Positions 1 through 8,906 are shown, counted from the first letter of the stretch. The stretch is 64,000 bases of DNA from Eshraghiella crossota (GCF_025148445.1 NZ_CP102270.1:1302001-1366000), one strand, 5' to 3'. Made by a program: numbers and translations. Notes: a model not told the origin generated them from the sequence alone.

Positions 1-18
1 CTTATATAGGAGGATGGA

Positions 19-711
19 ATGGTAACGGATAATTTAAAAAAAGTAATCGAAAGAATGGAAAATGCTGCAAAAAGGGCAGGACGTAATCCGGAAGATATTA
101 CCTTGATAGCAGTAAGCAAGACCAAACCGGTTGAACTGATTAAGCAGGTCTATGATGCAGGAATCAGGGAATTCGGTGAAAATAAAGTTCAGGAAATTGA
201 CAGAAAATCAGAAATCCTGCCAAAGGATATTAAGTGGCATATGATTGGACACCTTCAAAGAAATAAAGTTAAAACGGTAATCAAAGAGGCGTGTCTGATT
301 CATTCAGTAGATTCAATCAGATTAGCGGAACAGATTAGTAAAGATGCGGCAACGCTTGGAATAAGCGTACCTGTTTTACTGGAGGTCAACATTGCCTGTG
401 AAGAGTCCAAATACGGATTTAAAGCAGAAGAAACCGAAGCCGCACTTGTCGAAATAGCAAAACTTCCTAATATTACAGTTCGTGGACTTATGACAAGTGC
501 TCCTATAACGGACAATCCGGAAGATAACAGAATATATTTCAAGGCTTTAAAGCAATTATGTGTTGACTTGAAAGCAAAAAACATTGATAATACAAGTATG
601 GATTTTCTGTCGATGGGTATGACAGGAGATTTTGAGGTGGCTGTAGAAGAAGGTGCGACACATATCAGAGTCGGTACGGCCATTTTTGGAGAAAGAGATT
701 ATTCAATATAA
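19..711 (+). CDS. yggS: YggS/PLPBP family pyridoxal-phosphate homeostasis protein
   Basis: This 230-residue protein has the usual length of the PLP-binding homeostasis family, which buffers free pyridoxal phosphate and has no known catalytic reaction. The cofactor lysine is in IAVSKTKP (about residue 34). The family motifs FGENKVQE, WHMIGHLQRNKVK and the C-terminal GTAIFGER are all present, giving a single TIM-barrel domain. AGGAGG at 8-13 supports the ATG at 19. It sits 15 bases before sepF, the normal order in Firmicutes division clusters. The identification rests on clear motifs; the cellular role is known from the family only. Confidence 0.93.
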   Translation: MVTDNLKKVIERMENAAKRAGRNPEDITLIAVSKTKPVELIKQVYDAGIREFGENKVQEIDRKSEILPKDIKWHMIGHLQRNKVKTVIKEACLIHSVDSIRLAEQISKDAATLGISVPVLLEVNIACEESKYGFKAEETEAALVEIAKLPNITVRGLMTSAPITDNPEDNRIYFKALKQLCVDLKAKNIDNTSMDFLSMGMTGDFEVAVEEGATHIRVGTAIFGERDYSI

Positions 712-726
712 CTAAGGAGATTTTTT

Positions 727-1284
727 ATGAAATTATTTGATAATTTATTAGACAAGATGAAGCTTTCGTCAGATGATGACGAATATGAAGATGATGATAT
801 GATGGATGATGACGAAGTGGAAGAAGAACGTGTCTCTAGAAGAATGCGTAAAGCTTCAACTAAGGAGGACACTTATGATGATGACGATGAAGAAGAGAAG
901 GTTGAAAAAGTCAGACCTAGGAAGAATGTTTCGGAACGTCAGGCTAAGTCAAGCAGTAATAAAATTGTTAATTTGAGGAGGGTCACAAGCTCAAGTATGG
1001 AAGTATGTTTATTTAAACCTAATAATTATGATACAGACAGCAGGGAAATTGCTGATACTTTATTAGAAGGCAAATCAGTATTACTTAATTTTGAAGGGAT
1101 TGAAATTGCCGTTGCACAGCGTATAGTTGATTTTATTTCAGGAGTTACGCATGCAATAGATGGAAAGCTTCAGAAGATTTCCAGGTATATTTTCATTGTT
1201 ACTCCACGTAATGTTGATTTGTCCGGAGATTTTACAGAATCCGACCTGAATGATTTTGCATTTTCACAGGGACTTGATTTTTAA
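727..1284 (+). CDS. sepF: Cell division protein SepF
   Basis: SepF bundles FtsZ and tethers the division ring to the membrane. The 185 residues show a charged linker full of Asp/Glu/Arg (about residues 15-80) and then the compact SepF domain (about 90-185), recognisable from LLNFEGIEIAVAQRIVDFISG and the ending RYIFIVTP. The acidic linker is long compared with the Bacillus protein, which has a shorter low-complexity spacer. AAGGAG lies just before the ATG. The stop codon overlaps the start of ylmH by one base, so the two are translationally coupled. Confidence 0.93.
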   Translation: MKLFDNLLDKMKLSSDDDEYEDDDMMDDDEVEEERVSRRMRKASTKEDTYDDDDEEEKVEKVRPRKNVSERQAKSSSNKIVNLRRVTSSSMEVCLFKPNNYDTDSREIADTLLEGKSVLLNFEGIEIAVAQRIVDFISGVTHAIDGKLQKISRYIFIVTPRNVDLSGDFTESDLNDFAFSQGLDF

Positions 1285-2036
1285 TGGAAAATGACGACAG
1301 GATGGTATGTAACAGATTTATGGAAGCTGCGGATAACTGTTATTATAGGAATGTGCCGACTTCCACGGATTTTCTGGATATATATAAACAGAATCTGTTT
1401 AATACCGTAATCAGGGAGCTTCCACCGGTTCAGTACAGATTTGATGGTGGGTACGAGCTTGCCGAGAGAAAAGTTATTATGTTTCTCCCACAGGATTCAG
1501 AAATTTCTGATTTACCTTTTTTGACACTAAAAGTTACGCCACGCAATCTTCATTTTACTGAGAAGCTGAATCACAGGGATTATCTTGGTTCTATTATGGG
1601 ATTAGGTATTAAAAGGGATAAAGTGGGAGATATACTTTTGTATGATAATTTTGCATATATATTCTGCATGAAAAGTATTGCAGAATATCTGACTGATAAT
1701 CTGTTAAAAATCCGTAATACATATGTAACTGTTACAGAAATAAGCAATGAAGAGTTTATCTATGAACCATCCTATGAGGTCATAAAAGGAAGCGTAGCTT
1801 CTTTGAGGCTTGATGCGGTTATTGCTCTTGGCTTTAACGGTTCAAGAAGTCATATTACATCATATATTATTGATGGTAAGGTATCTGTGAATGGACGTAT
1901 AATAACAAGTAACGCTTATAATCTTAAGGCCGGCGATATTATTTCTGTTCATGGGCTTGGGAAAATACGTTATATGGATACATTGTCCGAGACCAAAAAG
2001 GGCAGGATAATGATAACTATTAATAAATATACATAA
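1284..2036 (+). CDS. ylmH: YlmH-type S4-domain RNA-binding protein
   Basis: This 250-residue protein has an N-terminal YlmH-type region and a C-terminal S4 RNA-binding domain (about residues 180-245), seen as LRLDAVIALGFNGSRS followed by DGKVSVNGRI and LKAGDIISV. Homologues lie next to sepF in many Firmicutes; YlmH binds ribosomes, and recent work links it to rescue of stalled nascent chains. Its TAATG junction with sepF (stop and start share one base) indicates coupled translation. The family assignment is secure; the rescue role is taken from homologues. Confidence 0.88.
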   Translation: MENDDRMVCNRFMEAADNCYYRNVPTSTDFLDIYKQNLFNTVIRELPPVQYRFDGGYELAERKVIMFLPQDSEISDLPFLTLKVTPRNLHFTEKLNHRDYLGSIMGLGIKRDKVGDILLYDNFAYIFCMKSIAEYLTDNLLKIRNTYVTVTEISNEEFIYEPSYEVIKGSVASLRLDAVIALGFNGSRSHITSYIIDGKVSVNGRIITSNAYNLKAGDIISVHGLGKIRYMDTLSETKKGRIMITINKYT

Positions 2037-2050
2037 GTTAGGAGTTTATA

Positions 2051-3139
2051 ATGGCTAAGAGATTAACTATCCATCGTGATAATAATCCGATATATGATAT
2101 TGTTATTAAAAATTCATTTGAAGATATGAAAGATGAGTTTGTAAGACTTAATTTACAAGGAAGAAAAATATGCATTGTTTCTGATTCTGTTGTTGCTCCG
2201 CTCTATCTTGATACGGTTAAAAATAGTCTTGCAGAAGTGTCTGATTGTATTACAGAATATGTTTTTGAAGCCGGTGAAAAGAATAAGAATCTTAATATTG
2301 TAAAATCTTTATATGAATTTCTTATTATTAATAAATTTGAAAGAAGAGATATTCTTGTAGCTCTTGGCGGTGGTGTTGTGGGTGATCTGACAGGATTTAC
2401 CGCAGCAACATATCTCAGAGGAATAGATTTTATACAAGTGCCTACCACTCTCTTAGCGCAGGTGGATAGCAGTATTGGCGGCAAGACCGGTGTGGATTTT
2501 GATTCTTATAAGAATATGGTAGGAGCATTTTATATGCCAAGGCTTGTATATATCAACATATCAACACTTAATACACTTGATGAGAGAATATTTAATTCCG
2601 GTTTTGGTGAGATAATAAAACATGCCTATATAAAAGATTCAGAATATCTTGATTATATTAAAAATAACACTGTCAATATTATGAGCAGGCAGCCCGGATG
2701 TCTGGAAGAAATCATATATAAAAGCTGTGTGATTAAGGGTAATGTTGTTGAAAAAGATCCAACAGAAAAAGGTGACAGGATGCTGCTTAATTTTGGCCAC
2801 ACCTTAGGACATGCCATTGAAAAATTATCAGGTTTTACATTATATCACGGAGAATGTGTTGTACTTGGCATGATTTGTGCATTATATATAAGCAAGAAGA
2901 GAGGCAGTATAACCGATGCGGAATATGAAAGTGCCATCAGGCTTTTTAAAGATTTCAATTATCCAATGACGGTATCAGGCATAAAGGTAAATGAAGTGGT
3001 TGATGTTTCCAAAAATGATAAAAAGATGAGTGCAGGAAAGATACGTTTTGTACTTCTTAATGCAGTTGGCGATGCTTATATTGATTATGATGTTTCAGAA
3101 GGTGAGATGTTGGAATCATTACAGGAAGTTATAAGGTAG
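2051..3139 (+). CDS. aroB: 3-dehydroquinate synthase
   Basis: AroB converts DAHP to 3-dehydroquinate in the shikimate pathway, using NAD and a divalent metal. The 362 residues match the usual length. The NAD-binding GGGVVGDLTGF stretch (about residue 108), the substrate loop VDSSIGGKTGVD, the metal-ligand region GFGEIIKHAYI and the second metal-ligand segment FGHTLGHAIE are all present. TAGGAG sits eight bases before the ATG. It lies between ylmH and lspA, a position where many relatives carry divIVA, so it is an unusual neighbour for division genes. No other aro gene is in the window. Confidence 0.95.
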   Translation: MAKRLTIHRDNNPIYDIVIKNSFEDMKDEFVRLNLQGRKICIVSDSVVAPLYLDTVKNSLAEVSDCITEYVFEAGEKNKNLNIVKSLYEFLIINKFERRDILVALGGGVVGDLTGFTAATYLRGIDFIQVPTTLLAQVDSSIGGKTGVDFDSYKNMVGAFYMPRLVYINISTLNTLDERIFNSGFGEIIKHAYIKDSEYLDYIKNNTVNIMSRQPGCLEEIIYKSCVIKGNVVEKDPTEKGDRMLLNFGHTLGHAIEKLSGFTLYHGECVVLGMICALYISKKRGSITDAEYESAIRLFKDFNYPMTVSGIKVNEVVDVSKNDKKMSAGKIRFVLLNAVGDAYIDYDVSEGEMLESLQEVIR

Positions 3140-3149
3140 CAGGTGGATT

Positions 3150-3674
3150 ATGAAAAGAACATTAAATTATATCTATGCCTTTCTGGCATTTGGCATATTA
3201 ATTTTTATTGACCAGTTTACAAAATATCTTGCAAGAACAAAGCTGGCAGACGGAAAAACATTTTCTGTAATAAAGAATGTGTTACAATTTAATTATATCA
3301 GGAACAACGGGGCAGCATGGGGAATAATGTCCGGTAAACAGATTTTTTTCATTATCCTTACCTCGGTTCTGATTGTTGGAATTATATATATATATTTCAA
3401 AATTCCGTCAGATAAAAAATACAGATTATTAAAAGTTATTCTTGTAACATTGTCAGCAGGTGCCGTAGGTAATCTTATAGACAGAATTAAAAACGGATAT
3501 GTGGACGATTTTATTGATTTTTATCTCATAAATTTCCCTGTATTTAATTTTGCAGACATATGTGTATGTCTTTCTATGATAGGTCTTGTTATTTCTATAT
3601 TTTTTGTTTACAAAGATAAAGATATGGAATTTCTTAAAATTAGGAAAAAAGAAAGTAAAGAAGTTAATGAATAA
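3150..3674 (+). CDS. lspA: Lipoprotein signal peptidase (signal peptidase II)
   Basis: LspA cleaves the signal peptide of diacylated prolipoproteins in the cytoplasmic membrane. The 174-residue protein has four hydrophobic segments. It carries the family motifs NNGAAWGIMSG and GNLIDRIKNGYVDDFIDF, which contains the first catalytic aspartate, and FPVFNFADICV with the second. The last eight bases overlap the start of the rluD-like gene. It carries a slightly longer Lys-rich C-terminal tail than usual. All key residues are visible, so the call is firm. Confidence 0.95.
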   Translation: MKRTLNYIYAFLAFGILIFIDQFTKYLARTKLADGKTFSVIKNVLQFNYIRNNGAAWGIMSGKQIFFIILTSVLIVGIIYIYFKIPSDKKYRLLKVILVTLSAGAVGNLIDRIKNGYVDDFIDFYLINFPVFNFADICVCLSMIGLVISIFFVYKDKDMEFLKIRKKESKEVNE

Positions 3675-4617
3675 CAATGAATTTGAAGATATTATTGAAC
3701 TCAATATAGATAAAACACAAGAAGGAGAGCGTATCGATAAATTTTTATCCGATATGCTTTCTTCAGATGAGAGAACTTATTCCCGCTCATACATCCAGAA
3801 ACTGATTGAGGCAGGAAATGTCTGTGTTAATGATAAAAATACCAAAACCGGATATAAGATATCATACAATGACTTAATTAAAGTTATGATTCCCTATCTT
3901 GAAGACATTAATATTGTAGCAGAAAATATTCCCCTGGATATTGTATATGAGGATGATGATATAATCCTTGTAAATAAGCCTAAGGGTATGGTAGTACATC
4001 CTTCGGCAGGACATTATACAGGAACACTTGTGAATGCTCTTATGTACCATTGCAGCAATAATTTATCGGGAATTAACGGTGTTATGCGTCCCGGAATTGT
4101 ACATAGGATAGATAAAGATACAACAGGAATAATAGTTGCATGTAAAAATGATGCAGCACATATTTCTCTAAGTGAACAGCTTAAAGAACATAATATTACA
4201 AGATATTATTATGCAATTTGTCACAATTGTTTTAAAGAAAAAGAAGGCACCGTAGATGCCCCAATCGGCAGACATCCTGTTGAAAGAAAAAAAATGGCAA
4301 TCAATTACAAAAACGGGAAAAAAGCAGTTACCCATTATGAAGTGCTTGAAAATTTCCGAAATTTTGCATATATAAAATGTAAGTTAGAAACCGGAAGAAC
4401 ACATCAGATAAGAGTACATATGGCAAGCATTTCCCATCCTTTACTTGGAGATAATGTATACTGTAATGCCAAATGCCCTTTTGAACTGGAGGGACAGACT
4501 TTACATGCCGGTGTACTTGGATTTATTCATCCGAGAACAGGTAAATATATGGAATTTTCTGCACCATTACCTGAATATTTCGAAAAGATACTCGACATAT
4601 TAAGAAATCGCAAATAG
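3667..4617 (+). CDS. rluD: RluA/RluD family pseudouridine synthase
   Basis: The enzyme isomerises uridines, probably in 23S rRNA. From the ATG at 3667 it has 316 residues: an N-terminal S4 domain (about residues 15-75) and the RluA catalytic domain with GIVHRIDKDTTGIIV, where the aspartate of HRIDKDT is catalytic. The later motifs TGRTHQIRVHMA and HPLLGDNVY are intact. The frame is open further upstream, but the extra residues would lie inside lspA and do not look like the family. The lspA reading frame supplies the GAAAG-type ribosome binding region. lspA-rluD order is conserved in Firmicutes. The exact target uridines cannot be told. Confidence 0.9.
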   Translation: MNNNEFEDIIELNIDKTQEGERIDKFLSDMLSSDERTYSRSYIQKLIEAGNVCVNDKNTKTGYKISYNDLIKVMIPYLEDINIVAENIPLDIVYEDDDIILVNKPKGMVVHPSAGHYTGTLVNALMYHCSNNLSGINGVMRPGIVHRIDKDTTGIIVACKNDAAHISLSEQLKEHNITRYYYAICHNCFKEKEGTVDAPIGRHPVERKKMAINYKNGKKAVTHYEVLENFRNFAYIKCKLETGRTHQIRVHMASISHPLLGDNVYCNAKCPFELEGQTLHAGVLGFIHPRTGKYMEFSAPLPEYFEKILDILRNRK

Positions 4618-4642
4618 ATAGATAGAAGGGAGAATTTCCTGC

Positions 4643-5275
4643 ATGAATGGTAATTACGTTATAACAATCGGAAGAGAATTTGGAAGCGGTGGACGTGAAA
4701 TAGGCAGAATATTGGCAGATAAACTTAATATAAAATGCTATGATAAAGAACTTCTTGCTTTATCCGCAAAAGAAAGCGGTCTTTCGGAAGAGTTATTCAA
4801 ATTCAATGATGAAAAACCTACTAACAGTTTCTTGTATTCACTTGTTATGGACACATATTCGATGGGATATTCAGGTTCATCATATATGGATGTACCTATG
4901 AATCAGAAAATATTTATGGCACAATATGAGTGTATTAAAAAACTTGCTGAGCAGGAATCCTGTATCATTGTAGGACGATGTGCCGATTATGCTTTAAAAG
5001 ATATGCCCGGGCTTGTATCAGTATTTATAAGTGCCGATATGGATTTTAAAATAAAACGTGTTATTGAAATGTATGGCTGTGACGAGGTTAAAGCAAAAGA
5101 TATAATTAATAAGACCAATAAAAAACGTGCAAGCTATTATAATTTTTATTCCAATAAGAAGTGGGCGGATTCAAGAAGCTACAATTTATGCATCAACAGC
5201 AGTGTTGTCGGTATAGAAAATGCAGCTGACTTAATTATACAGTTTATGAACCTGAAATTAAATAAAAAGGATTAA
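4643..5275 (+). CDS. Cytidylate kinase-like family protein
   Basis: This 210-residue P-loop protein belongs to the cytidylate-kinase-like family common in Clostridia. The nucleotide-binding motif is ITIGREFGSGGREIGRILA near the N-terminus, followed by CYDKELLALSAKESGLSEEL and IIVGRCADYAL. These resemble Cmk, but the protein lacks the longer NMP-binding insert of true Cmk, and such proteins usually coexist with a separate cmk. GAAGGGAG lies upstream of the ATG. It is followed after two bases by the membrane-anchored gene at 5278, so both are probably co-transcribed. Substrate unknown. Confidence 0.8.
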   Translation: MNGNYVITIGREFGSGGREIGRILADKLNIKCYDKELLALSAKESGLSEELFKFNDEKPTNSFLYSLVMDTYSMGYSGSSYMDVPMNQKIFMAQYECIKKLAEQESCIIVGRCADYALKDMPGLVSVFISADMDFKIKRVIEMYGCDEVKAKDIINKTNKKRASYYNFYSNKKWADSRSYNLCINSSVVGIENAADLIIQFMNLKLNKKD

Positions 5276-5277
5276 AT

Positions 5278-6411
5278 ATGGTATATATATCAAATAGAAG
5301 AGGATTTAAGGATTTTTTTAAAAGCCGCAACACAAAATTTTATATTGCAATTATGATTATCTTCATTGCTGTGGTTATTACAACTGCAATAATAATTCAC
5401 AAAGCAAAAAAGTATAATGACGATAAACATAACACTTCTGATACAGCTTCCGAAAATATTTATTCAGAACCTGATTCTGAAAGTGCAACGGATATTGAGG
5501 GTATATACAATATTCAGATTAATCTTTCAAATTATACTATAACAATTAAAGATTATAACGATAATTTTGTCAGAAAAATGCTTTGTTCTTTTAATTCTTT
5601 TGAAGAAGGAGAATATAAAAATACCGGTGGAACCGGCTTAAGAAATGTCTGGTATGATGATAAAAATAATTTTTACAGATATTATACGGATTTTGGCAAT
5701 GGTTTAATATTTCACAGTGCTTTGTATAGCGAGAAAAATAATAAAAACAGCCTAAATTCCGACGAATATAATATGATTGGCGGTAAAAACAATACTCCGG
5801 GCATTACCCTTAGTGTGGCTGATGCTAAATGGATATATGAGCATTGTTCTTTTGATTCTGTAATAACAATATATACAGACAAAAATGAACGTCATACGCT
5901 TGAATTAATAAAAATACCGGATGGTATTACATGGGATCCTACAGATGTTACAACGGGGTCACCATGGGTTCAGACACGAATAAAGAGTATGGATGCACCA
6001 TCTACAATAACTATAGAAGAAAAAAATTCTGATTTATCGAATATAAGAAAACAAATAAAGGCTTTTGATACTGATAACAATGATATATCAGATTATGTGA
6101 TAATAAGTGGCAATTTTAATCTTAATTCACATGGTAAATATCAGATGGAAATAAGACTTATCGATATATATGGTAATGATTTAAGAAAAGATATTGAACT
6201 TATTGTGACCGAAAAAGAGACTGAAAGCGAAACAGAGACAGAGACCGAAACGGAGACTGAAACGGAAACGGAATCAGAATCACATTCAGTTAAAAATCCT
6301 GAAACAACAGCAAAGGAAACAGAAAGTGAGACACAGACAAAGACTGAAACAGAAAGCGAAACAACGCCTTCTGTTTCACAGTCAGAGTCCGAATCAGAAT
6401 CAGAATCTTAA
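5278..6411 (+). CDS. Membrane-anchored L,D-transpeptidase-like pseudoenzyme with Glu/Thr/Ser-rich tail
   Basis: This 377-residue protein has a Lys/Arg-rich N-terminus, one membrane segment (about residues 21-41) and an extracellular part. Residues about 78-225 resemble a YkuD-type L,D-transpeptidase: the strand IYNIQINLSNYTITI, the histidine motif LIFHSALY, the helix LSVADAKWIYEHC, and WDPTDVTTGSPW. Active relatives have an S-x-G-C-[IV]-R-L signature just before VADAKWIY. Here the stretch reads NTPGITLSVADA, so the cysteine is missing and Arg is Thr. A short Ig-like domain follows (about 235-310), then a long repetitive tail of Glu/Thr/Ser. No LPxTG motif is visible. It probably binds the cell wall rather than cross-linking it; this is inference. 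Confidence 0.72.
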   Translation: MVYISNRRGFKDFFKSRNTKFYIAIMIIFIAVVITTAIIIHKAKKYNDDKHNTSDTASENIYSEPDSESATDIEGIYNIQINLSNYTITIKDYNDNFVRKMLCSFNSFEEGEYKNTGGTGLRNVWYDDKNNFYRYYTDFGNGLIFHSALYSEKNNKNSLNSDEYNMIGGKNNTPGITLSVADAKWIYEHCSFDSVITIYTDKNERHTLELIKIPDGITWDPTDVTTGSPWVQTRIKSMDAPSTITIEEKNSDLSNIRKQIKAFDTDNNDISDYVIISGNFNLNSHGKYQMEIRLIDIYGNDLRKDIELIVTEKETESETETETETETETETESESHSVKNPETTAKETESETQTKTETESETTPSVSQSESESESES

Positions 6412-6419
6412 GATAATTA

Positions 6420-7469
6420 TTAATCGTTTTTTAGTAATTCATCAGAAAATGCCTTTACCTGTTGCTTTTTACGGTCGGAAATATCGGCATAATGATCTTT
6501 TGTAACCTGGATATTTTTATGACCGAGTGCATCGGCAACTGCATATAAATCAGATGTGGCTTCATAATAATTTGTTCCAAAGGTACGGCGTAAACCGTGA
6601 GGAGAAATCTTTTTGGAAGGAATTGAAGCTGCACTGTATTTAGAAACAATACGTTCAACGGAACGCACTGTAAGACGCTTTTTTTCACCTCTTGAAGCCA
6701 CGAAAAGAGCATTTTCCTTTTTGTCTCCGGGTTTACGTTCATTATCTATATAGTCAGCCATATATTTTGAAATTTCCTCGCCAAAATATACAATATCTTC
6801 ATTACCGCCTTTTCTTACGATTTTAATTGAGTTATGTTCCCAGTCAATATCATTCAAATCAATTCCTACAAGCTCAGAAACACGGATTCCTGTACCGCCT
6901 AACAAAGCGATTATGGCTGTATCGCGTAAATTTGAACGTATTGCATAAGGTCTTTTATTATCATCCAATGCGCCGACTGTAATGACATCTGTAAGAAGCT
7001 CTTTGATTTCTTCGGAATCAAGCCGGGGCTGTTTTTTCTGATGTAACTTAGGTGAACTGATAAGCTTAGCCGGATTGGAATGCAAACCTGCAAATGCAAA
7101 ATAATACTGGTAGAAAGAACGCAAAGACGATAGTTTCCTTGCCCTTGCATTGGCATCATTGGTAACAATACGTCCGGATTCATCCTTATGACTTCGTAAG
7201 TAAGACATATATTCCTGAATATCTCTTGGTGTCATTTTATCCAGGATATCAAGTGTTACATCATGGTATGAATTTATCAATGGATTGCCTGCTGCAATAA
7301 ACTTAAAATACGAACGTACATCATAAGCATATTCCAACATTGTTGCGGTTGACCTGTTAAGTGTTCCATCACAATAATCAAAATAATCACAGCAAAAAGA
7401 CGGCAGGTCAGATAATATAACTTTTAGTTTTTCATGCTGGATTGCTGAAAGATTCTTTTTATAATCCAT
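6420..7469 (-). CDS. Tyrosine recombinase, XerC/XerD type
   Basis: This 349-residue integrase-family protein has an N-terminal SAM-like core-binding domain (about residues 15-120) and a catalytic domain. The catalytic residues are visible: Arg in GGTGIRVSELVGI, Lys in IVRKGGNEDIV, His and Arg in HGLRRTFG, His in ADALGHKNIQ, and Tyr in TKDHYADIS. The start is the ATG at 7469, preceded by GGAGG; a GTG in the same frame at 7487 overlaps that ribosome binding site and is unlikely. It is somewhat longer than XerC/XerD (about 300). It occupies the site downstream of spoIVB where spo0A is usual. No flanking att repeats were found, so a chromosomal role is as likely as a mobile one. Confidence 0.88.
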   Translation of the reverse strand: MDYKKNLSAIQHEKLKVILSDLPSFCCDYFDYCDGTLNRSTATMLEYAYDVRSYFKFIAAGNPLINSYHDVTLDILDKMTPRDIQEYMSYLRSHKDESGRIVTNDANARARKLSSLRSFYQYYFAFAGLHSNPAKLISSPKLHQKKQPRLDSEEIKELLTDVITVGALDDNKRPYAIRSNLRDTAIIALLGGTGIRVSELVGIDLNDIDWEHNSIKIVRKGGNEDIVYFGEEISKYMADYIDNERKPGDKKENALFVASRGEKKRLTVRSVERIVSKYSAASIPSKKISPHGLRRTFGTNYYEATSDLYAVADALGHKNIQVTKDHYADISDRKKQQVKAFSDELLKND

Positions 7470-7493
7470 AATATAAGTTACCTCCACAGAAAT

Positions 7494-7522
7494 ATTATAT
7501 CATATCCTGCTATTTTTCGCAA
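7494..7522 (-). promoter_or_regulatory. Sigma-A-type promoter of the Xer-type recombinase gene
   Basis: On the minus strand TTGCGA (7522-7517) and TATAAT (7499-7494) are separated by exactly 17 bases, and lie 25-50 bases upstream of the recombinase start at 7469. This shows that the recombinase has its own promoter and is not simply read through from spoIVB. Confidence 0.7.
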
Positions 7523-7561
7523 TACTGTGACGTAAAATTAATATTTTGCGACTAACTATGC

Positions 7562-7591
7562 AAAGGAAGAATATATTACTATTCTTCCTTT
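7562..7591 (-). terminator. Hairpin downstream of spoIVB
   Basis: A perfect 12-bp stem AAAGGAAGAATA/TATTCTTCCTTT with a 6-base loop follows the spoIVB stop codon. On the minus strand no clear U-run follows (GCATAG...), whereas on the plus strand TTATTATTTATT follows. It may end spoIVB transcription inefficiently or act mainly as an mRNA 3' end. Confidence 0.55.
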
Positions 7592-7603
7592 TATTATTTA
7601 TTA

Positions 7604-8860
7604 TTAATTTTCATCAAGCATATTTTCAATAAATATTCCATAGCCCTTTTCCGGATCATTTACAAATACATGAGTAACGGCTCCGATTATTCTGCCATCC
7701 TGCAGAATCGGTGAACCAGACATCCCTTGGATTATTCCGTTGGTTGTTTCAATAAGGTTTTCATCAATAATTTCAAATATTATACCTTTGTTTTTTTCTT
7801 TTTCATTAAATGAAATATTATTAATTATAATTTTGTAATCCTTGATTTCACCATTTACAAATGACCTTATATACGCAGGTCCGGTTTTTATATTTTGTTT
7901 ATATGAAGTATATACTTTATTGTTGTCAAGATATGCAAAAATACTTTGATTAACGGTTCCGTATATGCCTTTTGAGGTATTTTTTTTAATTATACCAAGA
8001 TTATTTTTCTCTCCATAATTAATTGAACCTACAACCTCACCGGGTTTGCCTTTCTGACCTTTGATTATTGACCATATTCTGGCGGTATACAGATATCCGT
8101 TTTCAATACTAACATTACATCCTGTGTTTTCTTCACAGATTGCATGCCCTAAAGCTCCGAAACGGTTATTGTCATCAACATAGGTTAATGTACCGAGGCC
8201 CTGACAATCATCCCTTACCCATACACCTATTTTCCGTAGATTTTCCACATCTTTTACCGGTGAAATTTTTACATTTACTTCCTCTCCATTCCTGTTTATC
8301 AGCATATTAACAATATCATCATCTGAATTCTGTATAATATCTGCCATTTGGGCTTTATCGGTAATTTTAATGTTATTAATTTCAAGTATATAATCTCCTG
8401 AAGTCAGAATACCTTTTGATGGTGATTCCTTCTCTCCCGCTTCTGTTTTTATATTGCCTGTATCTACAATAAGGATACCTTTTGTTTCCAAATGTATACC
8501 GATAGGGATTCCACCTACATAGACGGATTCAGGTTCTTTAACAACTACGTTTACTTCCTTTAATTTTATGAAGCCGAACAAACGTATGTCCATTTTATAG
8601 GATGTATTACCGGATGTGTCAATTGAAACGGAATTCATAAGATTTACGGATGCGGCGGCAATACTGTCTTTATGTTCATCTTCTACAGTAAAAGTTCCTA
8701 AAAAAGGAATATTAAAATCAATTTCTTCATTTTCATAAGGTGCAATATATATATTATCCGGTATGTTTATTTTAATAAAATGGATATAATATATACACCC
8801 TGTAATTATTGAAAAAAACAAAAAGGCAGTCAGTATTTTTCTATATTTCTGTTTTGTCAT
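7604..8860 (-). CDS. spoIVB: SpoIVB peptidase (S55 family)
   Basis: SpoIVB is the serine protease made in the forespore that crosses into the intermembrane space and triggers pro-sigma-K processing. From the ATG at 8860 (GGGAGG seven bases upstream) it has 418 residues: an N-terminal membrane anchor, a PDZ-like domain (about residues 125-205, GDYILEINNIKITDKAQM) and the S55 domain with the histidine in FGALGHAI and the serine in QGMSGSPIL. The length matches the family. The frame is open to 8890, but that extension would run through a terminator. A strong terminator lies directly upstream of its ribosome binding site. Confidence 0.93.
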   Translation of the reverse strand: MTKQKYRKILTAFLFFSIITGCIYYIHFIKINIPDNIYIAPYENEEIDFNIPFLGTFTVEDEHKDSIAAASVNLMNSVSIDTSGNTSYKMDIRLFGFIKLKEVNVVVKEPESVYVGGIPIGIHLETKGILIVDTGNIKTEAGEKESPSKGILTSGDYILEINNIKITDKAQMADIIQNSDDDIVNMLINRNGEEVNVKISPVKDVENLRKIGVWVRDDCQGLGTLTYVDDNNRFGALGHAICEENTGCNVSIENGYLYTARIWSIIKGQKGKPGEVVGSINYGEKNNLGIIKKNTSKGIYGTVNQSIFAYLDNNKVYTSYKQNIKTGPAYIRSFVNGEIKDYKIIINNISFNEKEKNKGIIFEIIDENLIETTNGIIQGMSGSPILQDGRIIGAVTHVFVNDPEKGYGIFIENMLDEN

Positions 8861-8874
8861 AAATACCTCCCGAT

Positions 8875-8906
8875 AAAAAAATAAGAGCAAATTTCTTTGC
8901 TCTTAT
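8875..8906 (-). terminator. Intrinsic terminator after recN, ending 3 bases before the spoIVB ribosome binding site
   Basis: A perfect 11-bp stem ATAAGAGCAAA/TTTGCTCTTAT with a 4-base loop lies at 8881-8906. On the minus strand it is followed by six T at 8880-8875. The spoIVB GGGAGG starts at 8871. A TATAAT sequence at 8910-8905 overlaps the first arm of the stem, so a transcript starting from it would begin inside the hairpin and escape termination; no good -35 accompanies it. Confidence 0.85.

Noticed and set aside
6412-6419. Terminator between the convergent genes at 6411 and 6420
   Set aside because: Only eight bases separate the genes and no hairpin with a T-run is seen.
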